A DNA stretch of 64,000 nt from Terriglobia bacterium (lineage in GTDB: Bacteria > Acidobacteriota > Terriglobia > Terriglobales > Acidobacteriaceae): positions 219,685-283,684 of the forward strand of contig JAIQGL010000002.1 in the NCBI GenBank assembly GCA_020072585.1. The letters are read 5' to 3'. Positions 8,272 to 18,400 of the stretch are shown here, piece by piece. The notes below the pieces were generated by a model. It was not told where the DNA came from. It ran no database searches and saw only the letters and a program-made list of their open reading frames with translations. The first letter of the stretch is position 1, and each line of letters starts with the position of its first letter. A program made the position numbers and the translations under genes.

Positions 8272-8442
8272 GGGATGCCTCCATGACTTCGCAATCGAAG
8301 GATAACGCGATACAGGAAACTGGAAATTGTAACTCCGCAAAAGGGAAATGTCTTGTCGACAAGGGTTTCACAGAAAAACAAAATAAAAACGAGAGACCTC
8401 TGCCGTGAGCAAACTATACTTACTCGTTTTCAGAAAATCACC

Positions 8443-9366
8443 ATGACTCCACATTACAAACTTTGGCTCTTCATGCTGACGATCGCGAACGCCGTTTCGA
8501 TAGCAGCGCAGGCCGGCAAGGCGGATGTTTGTCCGGGCGATGCAAACGAGTTCGCCGCCGTTCAGCTGAAAGCTGACGCAAAAGATCCAGTCGCGCAGAC
8601 CGCTCTGGCTTCCTGCTATGACCGGGGGATGCATGTGCAGCCCGATGGCAAAGAATCCATACGCTTGCTCACAGAAGCGGCGGGCCAGGGCTACGCTCCA
8701 GCGCAATATGAAGTGGGCCGCATCTACCTTTATGGGCGCGGCGTGCCGATCGACTATGCCAAGGCGCTTTTGTGGGAACAGAAAGCAGCTGAGAAGGGTG
8801 ATCCGAGGGCGCAGCGCGATCTTGCATTCATGTACGAGCGGGGTTTTGGAGTCCCCGCCGATCCCGTACAAGCTGCAAAGTGGAACCGCAAGGCCGCAGC
8901 GCAAGGGCATCCAGAAGCGCAGGCGCAGCTTGCGCGGGCGCTCGATGAAGGCGCCGGGGTCCGAAAGAACCCGGATGAAGCGCAACAGTTGTACGCGAAG
9001 GCAGCAAGACAGGAGCAGCCCAAGGCGCAGTTGGAGTTAGCGCGCAAGCTGGCCCAGAAGCCGGATTGCGCAGGGGCAATTCACTGGTACAAAGAAGCAG
9101 CCGCGCATGGGCAAACTGCGGCAATGTATGAACTCGGCAAATTTTATCTAACCAGCAAGTGCGGCGCGCACCGCATTCATGCTTTCACGTGGTTCAGCAT
9201 CGGCGGCCGGTTTGGATCGGAGGAGAGCAAGGCAGAAGCCACGGAACTTGCGCGTAGGCTGACCCTCGGGCAGAAAAAGGGCGCTCAAATCGCCGCGGAG
9301 CAATGGATCAAGGATCACCCCGGCGTTGACAAGAATGAAGACGAAAAAGAAAAGGAGGAGCGATAA
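8443..9366 (+). CDS. Secreted Sel1-repeat (TPR-like) protein
   Basis: A 307-residue exported solenoid protein. The ATG at 8443 gives a signal peptide (MTPHYKLWLFMLTIANAVSIAAQ). At least five Sel1 units follow, for example APAQYEVGRIYLYGRGVPID, DPRAQRDLAFMYERGFGVPA and HPEAQAQLARALDEGAGV. The C-terminus is charged (KNEDEKEKEER). Sel1 repeats bind partner proteins, often in envelope signalling or assembly; no partner is suggested by the neighbours. A hairpin overlaps the stop codon. Confidence 0.85.
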   Translation: MTPHYKLWLFMLTIANAVSIAAQAGKADVCPGDANEFAAVQLKADAKDPVAQTALASCYDRGMHVQPDGKESIRLLTEAAGQGYAPAQYEVGRIYLYGRGVPIDYAKALLWEQKAAEKGDPRAQRDLAFMYERGFGVPADPVQAAKWNRKAAAQGHPEAQAQLARALDEGAGVRKNPDEAQQLYAKAARQEQPKAQLELARKLAQKPDCAGAIHWYKEAAAHGQTAAMYELGKFYLTSKCGAHRIHAFTWFSIGGRFGSEESKAEATELARRLTLGQKKGAQIAAEQWIKDHPGVDKNEDEKEKEER

Positions 9367-9376
9367 AGCTCCTCCT
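9353..9376 (+). terminator. Hairpin overlapping the Sel1 gene stop
   Basis: AGGAGGAGC (9353-9361) pairs with GCTCCTCCT (9368-9376) around a 6-nt loop containing the TAA. No T-tract follows. It lies between convergent genes and may act as a weak or factor-assisted terminator. Confidence 0.35.
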
Positions 9377-9397
9377 CAAAGGTCAGCGTAAGCTCAA

Positions 9398-10084
9398 TCA
9401 GAACCAGCCTTGGCCGTTCGGATTCAGAGCGGCCTCAGAGAATGCTCTTGTGGCCGCCTTGCTATGGTTGTCAGCGTTTTGATGGAACGGCACCACCACG
9501 TAGTGGATCTCGCCGGCTTCCAGGTTGACGAAGTTGTGATAAGCCACGTAGTCGATGCCGCCCTGTAATCCGCCCAGGGTGGATTGGACTCCCGGAGCCA
9601 GAAAGACGACAAAGACGGTCCCGGCTTTCGGCGCTGGAATGGCCTTGCTCTTCAGCAGGTCAGAGAGTTTCTGCTGGATCGTCAGGTCATTCACCCTGGT
9701 CTGGGTCAGATCACTGAAATCTTCCAGCTGCGGGGCCGCGCGCAAAGTTTTGATGTTGTGCTGTTGCATTTCCGCGATGTGTGAGCTTCCGGCAGTAGCG
9801 GTTATGTCCAGCAGGGAGCTTTCACGCGGGCGAAACTGCTGGTCGCCCCATCCGGCCCCAAGAAAAATGCTGATCTGCTGGGCCGATGGCAGCACAGAAC
9901 CGCCATGGAACGTCTTTGTTCCAGCCACGGAGAAGTCCGCCGGAACTATCTGGACCTTGCCGCCGTCATCGTCAAAGGCAAAGTTAGGCTCCGCCGGACG
10001 GTCCACCGCTGCCTGTTGTTGTGCGGCCAGGACGCAGCTTACTGAACCGCAAAGCAATAAAATCCAAAATGCGAATTTCTTCAT
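9398..10084 (-). CDS. Hypothetical secreted protein
   Basis: A 228-residue protein with a signal peptide (MKKFAFWILLLCGSVSCVLAAQQ) and a good ribosome binding site (GGAGAG, 4 nt from the ATG). I do not recognise the mature domain. It contains SIFLGAGWGD, KAGTVFVVFLAPGVQSTLGG and GIDYVAYHNFVNLEAGEIHYVVVPF in order, a pattern that resembles secreted proteins with a papain-like or transpeptidase-like fold. The resemblance is weak and no catalytic set can be assigned. It follows the Ig-like protein gene by 10 bp and is probably co-transcribed with it. Confidence 0.75.
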   Translation of the reverse strand: MKKFAFWILLLCGSVSCVLAAQQQAAVDRPAEPNFAFDDDGGKVQIVPADFSVAGTKTFHGGSVLPSAQQISIFLGAGWGDQQFRPRESSLLDITATAGSSHIAEMQQHNIKTLRAAPQLEDFSDLTQTRVNDLTIQQKLSDLLKSKAIPAPKAGTVFVVFLAPGVQSTLGGLQGGIDYVAYHNFVNLEAGEIHYVVVPFHQNADNHSKAATRAFSEAALNPNGQGWF

Positions 10085-10094
10085 AACTCTCTCC

Positions 10095-11462
10095 TTATTG
10101 CGTTACGTTCAGGTTAACGTCGTCCAGGACGAATGATGTTTGCAGCGTAAAGTCTTCCACGCCTGTGAAGAGGATCTGTATGGTCTGCCCTTTAAAGCTG
10201 AGCAGATTGAATGTCTTCTGTTGATACCCCGCTGTCTGGTTCAGGTTTGAGAAGGTTGCCAGAGTGGAAAGTACGGTGCCGGAAGAATTTCGTATCTGGA
10301 CCGTCAGCGTATCAAAGGCCGTGGTCGTGCTGGTTTCCGCGCTGTCAATATGCAGGAAGAATGACAACGTTGCAGCGGTGGCGCCGGCTGGAATCGTCAC
10401 CGTTTGCAGCACGGTGTCAGTATGCGTGGCGCCGTAGCCATCCATCCACGCATCCCATGCCCCGGCGTGGGGCGGTTCGCTGGTTGAATTATTGATCACT
10501 CCCGCAGTTACGGTCCATGGCGCCGGGCTGGCTGATCCATTTTCAAATCCCGGATTGCCAAGGATCTGCGTTGTTGTGCCGCCCGAAGTAACCGTCAGCG
10601 AGATGGTTGTGCTGTGGGAAATGCCGCCGCCGCTGGCGTTAATCGTTACCGTGGAAGTGCCGGCCGTCGCGGTGCTGCTGGCGGTGAACGTCAGCGTTGA
10701 ACTTCCTGAGCCGGGTGCAGCAATGGATGCCGGGCTAAATGATGCAGTCACGCCCGTTGGCAGCCCCGTGGCTGAAAGTGAAACGGCGGAGTTGAAGCCG
10801 CCTGAAACTGTTGTGGAAATAGTTGTGGTCTTGCTTCCACCCTGCGCCACGGAAACGCTGGTTGGGGAGGCGGTCACCGCGAAATTCGGCGTTGTATTGC
10901 CGGGATTGAAAATTACGTCCAGCACGGGGTGCAGTTCTATTCCGTTTGGCGCTACGCCCGTCTGCCCATGCAGGAAATCGAACATACCCACGCCCTTGAT
11001 CTGGACGGGAATGTTCGCTGTCTGAAAGCTCGTGGTTGCAGTGAATCTTGCATCGAACTCATTTCGTGCATTGACAATACCCGCCAAAAACGGGCTGCCT
11101 GCGCCAACGCACGATGGCGACGGAATTTCAGCAATCATCGTCAACCCGGATGCATCCTTAAGCACCAGGTGATAATCGGAGTCGCTTTCCAGCTTGAATT
11201 GCGTCAGCGTGGCATTGATCACCCACTCCGTCGTCTCCCATGGTGACACTCGATTGTTGGCTGGAATTGGGCTTGGCGCTGCCGGGGTCCGCAATGCTGC
11301 AATGGTTGTATTGCTGGGTGAGTTCAGGTTGACCTTGCTTGCATCGGCGTCAGTGCCGGTTTTTACTGACCAGCGCTCTACGCCGCATTGGGCGAAAAGC
11401 GCCGACGGAACAACGAGCAGAACTACAGCTAAAAACAGATATCTACGGCGAAGATGTTGCAT
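10095..11462 (-). CDS. Secreted multidomain protein with Ig-like domain
   Basis: A 455-residue exported protein. Two tandem ATGs follow GGAGG; the second (11462) has the better 7-nt spacing. After the signal peptide (LFLAVVLLVVPSALFAQ) comes a domain ending in GIELHPVLDVIFNP, which I have seen in acidobacterial secreted proteins of unknown role. It is followed by an Ig-like domain of about 100 residues (FAVTASPTSVSVAQGGS onward). The C-terminal jelly-roll-like domain runs from NPGFENGSASPAPW to the end. The domain set suggests surface binding or adhesion. It is the first gene of a two-gene operon. Confidence 0.75.
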   Translation of the reverse strand: MQHLRRRYLFLAVVLLVVPSALFAQCGVERWSVKTGTDADASKVNLNSPSNTTIAALRTPAAPSPIPANNRVSPWETTEWVINATLTQFKLESDSDYHLVLKDASGLTMIAEIPSPSCVGAGSPFLAGIVNARNEFDARFTATTSFQTANIPVQIKGVGMFDFLHGQTGVAPNGIELHPVLDVIFNPGNTTPNFAVTASPTSVSVAQGGSKTTTISTTVSGGFNSAVSLSATGLPTGVTASFSPASIAAPGSGSSTLTFTASSTATAGTSTVTINASGGGISHSTTISLTVTSGGTTTQILGNPGFENGSASPAPWTVTAGVINNSTSEPPHAGAWDAWMDGYGATHTDTVLQTVTIPAGATAATLSFFLHIDSAETSTTTAFDTLTVQIRNSSGTVLSTLATFSNLNQTAGYQQKTFNLLSFKGQTIQILFTGVEDFTLQTSFVLDDVNLNVTQ

Positions 11463-11945
11463 CATCCAGCCTCCTGGTTTTGCCACTCTGCTGCATCTAC
11501 GATTCTGAATAATAGTAGTTGTGAGTAGAGGAAAGAGATACAGCGATTTGTTAAAAGTCTGTGGGAAAATGCGTTCCCAAAATGGGACGATCAGCTGATT
11601 GGCGACGAGAGAATTGTGGGAACGGTCACAGACAAATCTCATCTCTTGTCCTTGCTTTTTGATTGCTGCTGCTGAACCTAGTTGGAAGTTTTTTGGACGC
11701 TTTCAAATCTCAAGCGGCAGAACTTCGTTTTGACGTCGCATTGTGACTCTTGCGGCCTTTGCGGTTCGACGCCGTGATCCTCTTAAAGTTCTATGGCATA
11801 AATATGGCATAAACGCGAGGATCCTGGAAATGAGGTTAGTGCCTGACGTGTGTGCAGATAGGGTTCGGCGCAGACAAACGTTTCTTTACAATCTGAAAGT
11901 GCGGAAGCACACTATATCTGCTAGTCTTCCGCCATCAGGAGTCTT
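11463..11945. other. Divergent intergenic region
   Basis: This 483-bp region separates the divergent Ig-like protein gene and VWFA gene and must hold promoters for both. The only striking elements are the palindromic site at 11573-11588 and a short direct repeat of ATGGCATAA at about 11789-11808. No additional gene is supported. Confidence 0.5.
11573..11588. promoter_or_regulatory. Palindromic operator-like site GTTCCCAAAATGGGAC
   Basis: TCCCA-AAA-TGGGA is an inverted repeat about 110 bp upstream of the minus-strand Ig-like protein gene. It matches sites near the DHOR cytochrome genes and at 30165-30179. The repeated occurrence in front of separate genes suggests one transcription factor. 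Confidence 0.6.
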
Positions 11946-13796
11946 ATGGCAGGCATTTATAATAAGAGCTTATTGGGTTGTTTCCTGATGCTCGTTTTGG
12001 TTTCGGGAATGAATCCGCAGGCGCACGCTCCCGGGACATTGAAAGACGAAGCACCCGCCTCGCCCCAGTCCTCTGCTTTGACCCAAAGCCAAAATGTTCA
12101 GGACCAAAATAAGCAACAAAAACCTGCCTTGGTGTACGAATCAGCCACGGTGCTTAAGAGCATCACGCGGCTGGTTGTGGTGGATGTGGTGGCCACGGGC
12201 AAAGACGGCGCGGTAACAGATCTGCAACGCGATGACTTTACCGTGCTTGAAGACGGCAAAGAGCAGAAGGTACGGGTGTTCAGTTTTCAGCAGCCGCGGG
12301 TGAATACATCCGGCGGCGCTCCAATTGTTCCACCCAGGCTCCCGGAAAACGTTTATAGCAACGTTGCTCGCTACAACACCAGCAGCGCTCTCAATGTCGT
12401 CTTGCTGGATGCCCTGAATACGAACCTTCCCAACCAGGCATATGTGCGCGACCAGATGATCCGTTATCTGGAGAAAATGCCGGAAGGGCAGCCGGTGGCC
12501 GTATATACCCTGGGTACCAAACTGACATTGCTGCAGGATTTTACCAATGATCCCGCCGTGTTGAAGGCGGTGGTGAAAGAGCTCAAGGGGAAAGTTTCTC
12601 CGCTGCAGGACAATCCCGCGGGCGGACCAGAGCCGGAGCTTCTTCCCGCAGGCCTGGCTGATTCAGGCATGATGCCGGCCGGAATGCTTGACGCAATGCA
12701 GCGTTTTGAGCAGGAGCGTGTGTCTTTTCAGACCGATCTCAGGATTACATACACTGTCAATGCTCTGACCTCGATTGCCCGGTCGCTCTCCGGGTATCCG
12801 GGACGCAAAAACCTGATCTGGGTCTCTGAGGCTTTTCCATTGAGCGTTGATCCGAACATGGAATTGACTGGAGACATCTTTGCCGGCACGCGCAACTATG
12901 GAGCACAGATCGCCAAGACCGCGGATGCGCTGATCGACGCGCAGATCGCCATCTATCCAATCGATGCGCGCGGGCTGGCGGCGCCTTCAGTTTTCAGCGC
13001 CGCTAATTCAGGGCGGGATAAATTCGGCCGCTCGCTGGGACGTGGGGGCAGATTCGGTTCTGCCATCAGCAGCGAGTCCGCTCAACTGCAGAATGTGCAC
13101 GGAGCGATGCAGGAGATGGCTGACCGCACCGGCGGCCGGGCCTTCTATAACACGAATGGGATTGATGGAGCCATTCGCAAGAGTATTGAGGACGGATCCA
13201 CCTATTACACGCTGGCTTACTATCCTGAGAACAAGAACTGGAACGGGAAGTTTCGCAAAATCCAGGTGAAGGTGAATCAGCACGGCATCAAGCTGCGGTA
13301 CCGTTTGGGTTATTATGCGGTGGATCCCAGGATGTTTGTTGACCAGAACCAAAAGCAGCAGATGGCAGCGTTTGAGCTGGCCTTAAGTCCGGATTCACCT
13401 ATCTCCACCGCCCTTCCTTTCAATGCGCTGGTGATCCCGCCAGCGGAGAAATCACCCAATACGGTGCGGGTGAACTTTGGCGTGGACCCGCACGCTATCA
13501 GTTTTGAAAAGCAGGCGGATGGCCTGGAGCATGCCAAGGTGGAATGTACCGTCCAGGTGTTTTCCGTGAAAGGAAAACCGATGGGAGGCAAACTCACCAC
13601 CGTGAATGCCGCGCTCAAACAAGAGACGTTTGACAAGGTGATGCAGGACACATTCCCTTGCCAGCAGGCGGTCGACCTGCAACCGGGAAGCTATTTTCTG
13701 CGGCTGGGCGTGCGTGATGACCGCACGGGCCTGATCGGTACGACCAATGCAAAGGTGTCAATAGCTGCTCTGGGAACGCCGATGGGAAGGCGATAG
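11946..13796 (+). CDS. Secreted VWFA-related domain protein (acidobacterial type)
   Basis: A 616-residue exported protein with a von Willebrand A-like domain of the type described in Acidobacteria (TIGR03436-like). The ATG at 11946 follows GGAG at 4 nt. After a signal peptide, the family's beta-strand opening is visible as LVVVDVVATGKDGAVTDLQ with DFTVLEDGKEQKV. The Rossmann-like core includes NVVLLDALNTNLP at the metal site and GRKNLIWVSEAFPL. It closes with YYTLAYYPENKNWNGKFRKI. Function is unknown. A homologue lies at 18987-21239. Confidence 0.87.
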   Translation: MAGIYNKSLLGCFLMLVLVSGMNPQAHAPGTLKDEAPASPQSSALTQSQNVQDQNKQQKPALVYESATVLKSITRLVVVDVVATGKDGAVTDLQRDDFTVLEDGKEQKVRVFSFQQPRVNTSGGAPIVPPRLPENVYSNVARYNTSSALNVVLLDALNTNLPNQAYVRDQMIRYLEKMPEGQPVAVYTLGTKLTLLQDFTNDPAVLKAVVKELKGKVSPLQDNPAGGPEPELLPAGLADSGMMPAGMLDAMQRFEQERVSFQTDLRITYTVNALTSIARSLSGYPGRKNLIWVSEAFPLSVDPNMELTGDIFAGTRNYGAQIAKTADALIDAQIAIYPIDARGLAAPSVFSAANSGRDKFGRSLGRGGRFGSAISSESAQLQNVHGAMQEMADRTGGRAFYNTNGIDGAIRKSIEDGSTYYTLAYYPENKNWNGKFRKIQVKVNQHGIKLRYRLGYYAVDPRMFVDQNQKQQMAAFELALSPDSPISTALPFNALVIPPAEKSPNTVRVNFGVDPHAISFEKQADGLEHAKVECTVQVFSVKGKPMGGKLTTVNAALKQETFDKVMQDTFPCQQAVDLQPGSYFLRLGVRDDRTGLIGTTNAKVSIAALGTPMGRR

Positions 13797-13840
13797 ACAC
13801 AAGAAACCACAACTGGCGTGCGCTTTGAGAGAAGGCTGCG

Positions 13841-14473
13841 TTATTCCGCAGGCGTACCCTGCCCAGATTTTAAGCTATCGTTGTAGCCAACTTGCATCCA
13901 GTGCCGCAGTCGATCACTCCACTCTGATTTCTTCATTTCCAGCACCGAGGGCTCTGGTGTCGGCTCCGGTCTTGAAGGCGACCACCAGGCAGGGAACTCA
14001 ATCCATTCTCCGTATTCTGCGTTTAGCCTGCCTTCGGCGATACGTGCGGCCTCGTGGTGGTCCTTTCCCAGTTTAATCAGAATCGTCCATCTGCCTTTTG
14101 CCCATGCAAACACCAGACCTTGAGGGTTAGCGACGACCGGAAATCCGTATGCGTTGGCCCTTATGATCTTGTCTGCTGGAGCTAGTTCATACAGCCGCAC
14201 TGCAACCTCAGGATGCGCGTTGTAAGATCCGAGCTGTAGTTCCGGCGAATAAAATGGTTTAAAGGCGGTAAAGAGCTCCTGGTTACCGGGATGGGGGAGT
14301 TCACTGAAGGGATCAGGAATCGGCAAAGAACTTGAGGGTGAGGGTTTGCCGCGGAAAATGCTAAGCAATCGTCGAAGCACAAAGATCTCGTCCTTTTGCG
14401 ATATGCTAGGTTCCAGCCTGGAATATCTTACAGTGGAGAGATGGCCCAAGATAGACTGAAAGCACTCTGCCAT
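13841..14473 (-). CDS. Hypothetical protein
   Basis: An open frame of 210 codons on the minus strand between two plus-strand genes. I do not recognise it. The central part is protein-like (PEVAVRLYELAPADKIIRA, GLVFAWAKGRWTILIKLG, ARIAEGRLNAEYGEWIEFP). No convincing ribosome binding site precedes the ATG at 14473, so the true start may be internal. No signal peptide is evident. Confidence 0.55.
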   Translation of the reverse strand: MAECFQSILGHLSTVRYSRLEPSISQKDEIFVLRRLLSIFRGKPSPSSSLPIPDPFSELPHPGNQELFTAFKPFYSPELQLGSYNAHPEVAVRLYELAPADKIIRANAYGFPVVANPQGLVFAWAKGRWTILIKLGKDHHEAARIAEGRLNAEYGEWIEFPAWWSPSRPEPTPEPSVLEMKKSEWSDRLRHWMQVGYNDSLKSGQGTPAE

Positions 14474-14683
14474 TTCTTCTTGCTTTCAGCAGTTGCGCAG
14501 TTCTCGGGTTTTTCTTCCATTATTTTTCTTACAATCTTTTTACAGCTTGCCCGGGTGAGTTGCTCCTATACTAAGTCACCAAATCTTCTGTAGCTGACCT
14601 CACCTTTCTATTGTGCATTCGTCTTAGTGAAAGCCTTCAGAGATTCGGGAAGAAAAATCCACCGCAGGGGAATGGATATAGAC

Positions 14684-15424
14684 ATGAGAAAAATCCTTGG
14701 CATGACGGCTGTTCTGGTTCTGGGCTTCGCAACGGCAATAATGCAGGCACAAGAGCATGGCGGGATGAACGCATCCCCTGGCGAGAACGTTGTGGGCAAG
14801 GTGACGGCGGTCAGCAAAGATTCGCTCACGGTCTCTCCACTGATGGGCGGCGAACCTGTGACGGTGAAGGTGAGTGAGAACACGCGCGTAACCAAAGACA
14901 GGCAGCCGTTCAAACTTGAGGACATTAAAGTGGATGAAACGGTCTTTGCCCGTGGCGAGCTCAAGAACAATGTGATGCAAGCGGCGTTGGTTGGCGTGGT
15001 GAATCCGGAAATGATTCAGCGCATCCAGCAGGGTGGTGGGCCTGGTGGAGCTCGCAGTGGAGCTATGGCGGGAATGAACGCCGAAGACATCGGCAAAAAA
15101 TTCATTATCGGGCAAGTTAAAGCCATCAATGAAACCAAGCTCACCATTGCCCGGCCGGATGGACAGACGCAGGATATTGAAGTGGATGAGAACACCTCCT
15201 TCAAGAAAGCGGGCGAGAGCATTACTCTGCCGGATATCAAGGTCGGGGATTTCGTTCGGGGCCGGGGAGAGCTGAAGGAAAGCATGTTTGTCCCGAAAGA
15301 GCTGATTGTAGGAGGGCCGCAAATGAGAATCATGATGGGCGGCCCGGGTGGTCAGGCGCAAGAGCAGAAGAAACCTGACGGCGCGCCGCCAGCAGCTACA
15401 GCGCCAACCGCGCCACCAAAATAA
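14684..15424 (+). CDS. Secreted protein with two DUF5666-like beta domains
   Basis: A 246-residue exported protein. The ATG at 14684 gives a typical signal peptide (MRKILGMTAVLVLGFATAIMQ); GTG 14627 and ATG 14672 are alternatives. Two similar modules follow, VVGKVTAVSKDSLTVSPLMG with KVDETVFARGELKNNVM, and IIGQVKAINETKLTIARPDG with KVGDFVRGRGELKESMF. This is the repeated small OB-like barrel seen in DUF5666 proteins. A Gly/Met linker and a Pro/Ala tail are low complexity. It precedes the TonB-dependent receptor gene by 44 bp on the same strand, so it may share its transcript. Confidence 0.75.
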   Translation: MRKILGMTAVLVLGFATAIMQAQEHGGMNASPGENVVGKVTAVSKDSLTVSPLMGGEPVTVKVSENTRVTKDRQPFKLEDIKVDETVFARGELKNNVMQAALVGVVNPEMIQRIQQGGGPGGARSGAMAGMNAEDIGKKFIIGQVKAINETKLTIARPDGQTQDIEVDENTSFKKAGESITLPDIKVGDFVRGRGELKESMFVPKELIVGGPQMRIMMGGPGGQAQEQKKPDGAPPAATAPTAPPK

Positions 15425-15468
15425 CGTAGCCAAAATAAGCGAAACCAAATAAGCGAAAACCAGAAACT

Positions 15469-18400
15469 ATGCGCCGCTACTCGTTACAGATGTTAATGAT
15501 CTTGATTGTGGGGCTCTCGGGTGGAGCTTGCCCGCAAGATGCATTGCCCGCAAGCACGGGAAATCAGGCGGCTCCCGCTGCGCAGTCTTCCGTGCAGACA
15601 AAACCTGATTCTTCAGCGCCGGCCGCCCCTGGGCAGGTCATTGCTTCGCCGGCTGGTGCTCCTTATGGTGAGATCAGCGGCGTGGTGAAATCAGGAAACG
15701 TGCCGCTTCCGGGAGTTGCCGTGAGTGCGGCAAATACGCTTACGGGAAAAAAATATTCCACGTCGACTGACGTGGATGGCACGTTCAAGATTTCGGTGAC
15801 CGGCAAAGGACGTTACGTCGTGCGTGCGGAGTTCTCTGCTTTCACGCCCATGACGCAAGAGGTCTTACTCAATGACCAGAACCGCAACGGCAAGGCCGAT
15901 CTGGCCATGGTCCTGCTTTCGCGCGCTCAGAAGGACGCACAGCAGGAACAACGGCAGCAGATGGCCCAGCAGCTTGCCGGACGGGCCGGCATGCAGCAGC
16001 TTGCGCTTTCTGGCGGTGGCGATAGCGGCGGGCCGGCTGCTGGGGGCGGTGATGCTGCTTCATTGGCCGGTGCAGGGCTTCCCAACGCTGGTCTGGCGGC
16101 GGAAGGCGGCAATGAGTCTGTAGCCATCTCTGGAGCACAAGGCCGCGCTGAACAGAATATGTTTGATCCGGGCGAGATGCAGGATCGCATTGCTGATCTG
16201 CGCGACCAGTTGGGCCGCCAGGGTGGAGGCAGCGGTACTATCTCACTCGGCGGAGCCACAGCCAACGTCCAGATGATTGGAGGTGGTGGTGGTTTCGGTG
16301 GTGGTGGCGGCTTTGGCGGAGGTGGCGGGGGGCCCATGATCGTTATGATGGGCGGAGGCGGCGGGGGACGCGGCATGCGGGGGTTCAACATCAACAAACC
16401 GCATGGCTCCGTTTTTTTAAATTACGGCGGCTCGGCGCTGGATGCAAAATCGTATTCCCTGAACGGCCAGCCGGAGAACAAGGCAAGCTACAACCAGAAC
16501 CGCTTTGGCATAACGATCGGCGGCCCACTCAACATTCCCCACATTTATCAAGGCGGAACAAAGACATTTCTCTTTGGCAGCTATAACGGATCACGAAGCA
16601 CGAATCCCTTCGATGTTTTTTCTACCGTACCCACAATGGCGGAGCGAGGCGGTGATTTTTCCGCTCTGCCGGTGCAGTTGGTCGATCCTGTAACTGGTGC
16701 GACGATCGTCAACAATCAAATCACCGCGATCAATCCCGCGGCAGCACAGCTTCTCTCATTTATCCCAACGCCGAACCTGCCCGGAACCCGCAGAAATTTT
16801 CATTTTGTTTCCGCCAGCCCCAGTAACAGTGACACTGGATTTATTCGCTTCAACCACAACTTTGGTCCACAGCAGGCGGGCATGCTGGGTATGTTGGGCC
16901 TGGCCGGACCGGGGGGCAATCGCGGCGGCGGGGGCGGCGGGCGCCAGCGACGGCAGCAGCAACAACAGAACCAAAAGAAAGAAAGCTCGCACTGGTCGCA
17001 AAGCATCAACGGGATGTTCATCTACAACAACATTCGCAACACGGTGCTGAACCCGTTTCCAGGACTGGGCGGCAAGCAGTCAATTCAAAATTACAACGTG
17101 AACTTTGGCCACAATGCGGTGAAAGGCCTGTTCCTGAACTCGCTGCACTTTACCTACAACCGCAGCGGCGTCAACGTGGCCAACAATTTTACGAACCGCA
17201 ACAACATTGAGGGGCAGCTTGGGATCAGCGGCGTATCGCAACGTCCGGCAGACTTCGGCTTGCCCAACGTGAACCTGTCCCCGCAGTTCAGTAACCTGCA
17301 GGACACTACGCCCGTGCTTCGCACCACGCAGAACTTTTCCATCAGCGATTCCATGAGCCTGACCCGCGGTAAACATGGCTGGAGCTGGGGCGGTGACTTC
17401 CGCCGCCAGCTGGTAGAGGCCAGCAACGCCAGCAACGCGCGCGGAACGTTCTTGTTTACCGGGGCTGCCAGTGGCTTGCCGTTTGCCGATTTTCTGTTTG
17501 GCTTTGCCCAGGAAACCTCTCTTCAGTCCGGCGCGGCCGAGTACAACTTTCGCTCCAACACTTTTGACCTTTTTGTTCAGGACAACTGGCGCGCCGGCAA
17601 GAATCTGACGTTTAACCTGGGCCTGCGTTATGAGTATGTGACACCGTTTACCGAGTCGAACAATCAGCTGGTCAATCTGGATGTCGCAGCTGACTTCAGC
17701 GCCGTTGCGCCGGTGTTGCCGGGGCAAACCGGTCCCATCACGGGCAGGAAATTTCCTGATGGGCTGGTACATCCGGATAAAAACAATTTTGCTCCGCGCG
17801 TGGGGCTGGCATGGAAGCCATGGACGAAAACCGTGGTCCGCGCAGGCTACGGAGTCAACTACAACATCGGACAATATGGGCTGATGGCTGGTCAGTTGGG
17901 GTTCCAGCCGCCATTTGCCGTGGCGCAAATTAATCCTGCGTTAACCACTACGTCGCTCACGCTGCAAAATGGTTTTCCTGCGGGGATTACCGCCAGCGCC
18001 AACCACATCACCAATACTTACGCTGTAGACCCAAATTACAAGCTGGCCTATGTGCAGTCCTGGAACCTGAACATACAGCAGGAAATCAAAACCAGTCTGG
18101 TGCTGAATATTGGCTATACAGGCTCTAAGGGAACGCACCTTGACATTGTGCGCGCGCCGGACCAGTTGGCAACGGGCGGACCGCGTTTTGTTGCGTGCAC
18201 TCCAACTACGCCGGCAGCCACCAACTGCGTACAACCGTTCCTGTTCGAATCGTCAGAAGGTTCATCTATCCTGCACCAGGGAACGTTGCGCCTGCGCAAG
18301 CGCCTGCGTCACGGGCTCTCGGTCGGCGGAACGTACACATACTCAAAGTCGATTGATAACGCTTCGTCGATTGGTGGCGGCGCGACGGTGGTTGCGCAGA

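Noticed and set aside
15927..16397. Proline-rich 156-codon frame antisense to the TonB-dependent receptor
   Set aside because: It is the complement of the glycine-rich tract (GGT/GGC read as Pro codons) and no other evidence supports it.
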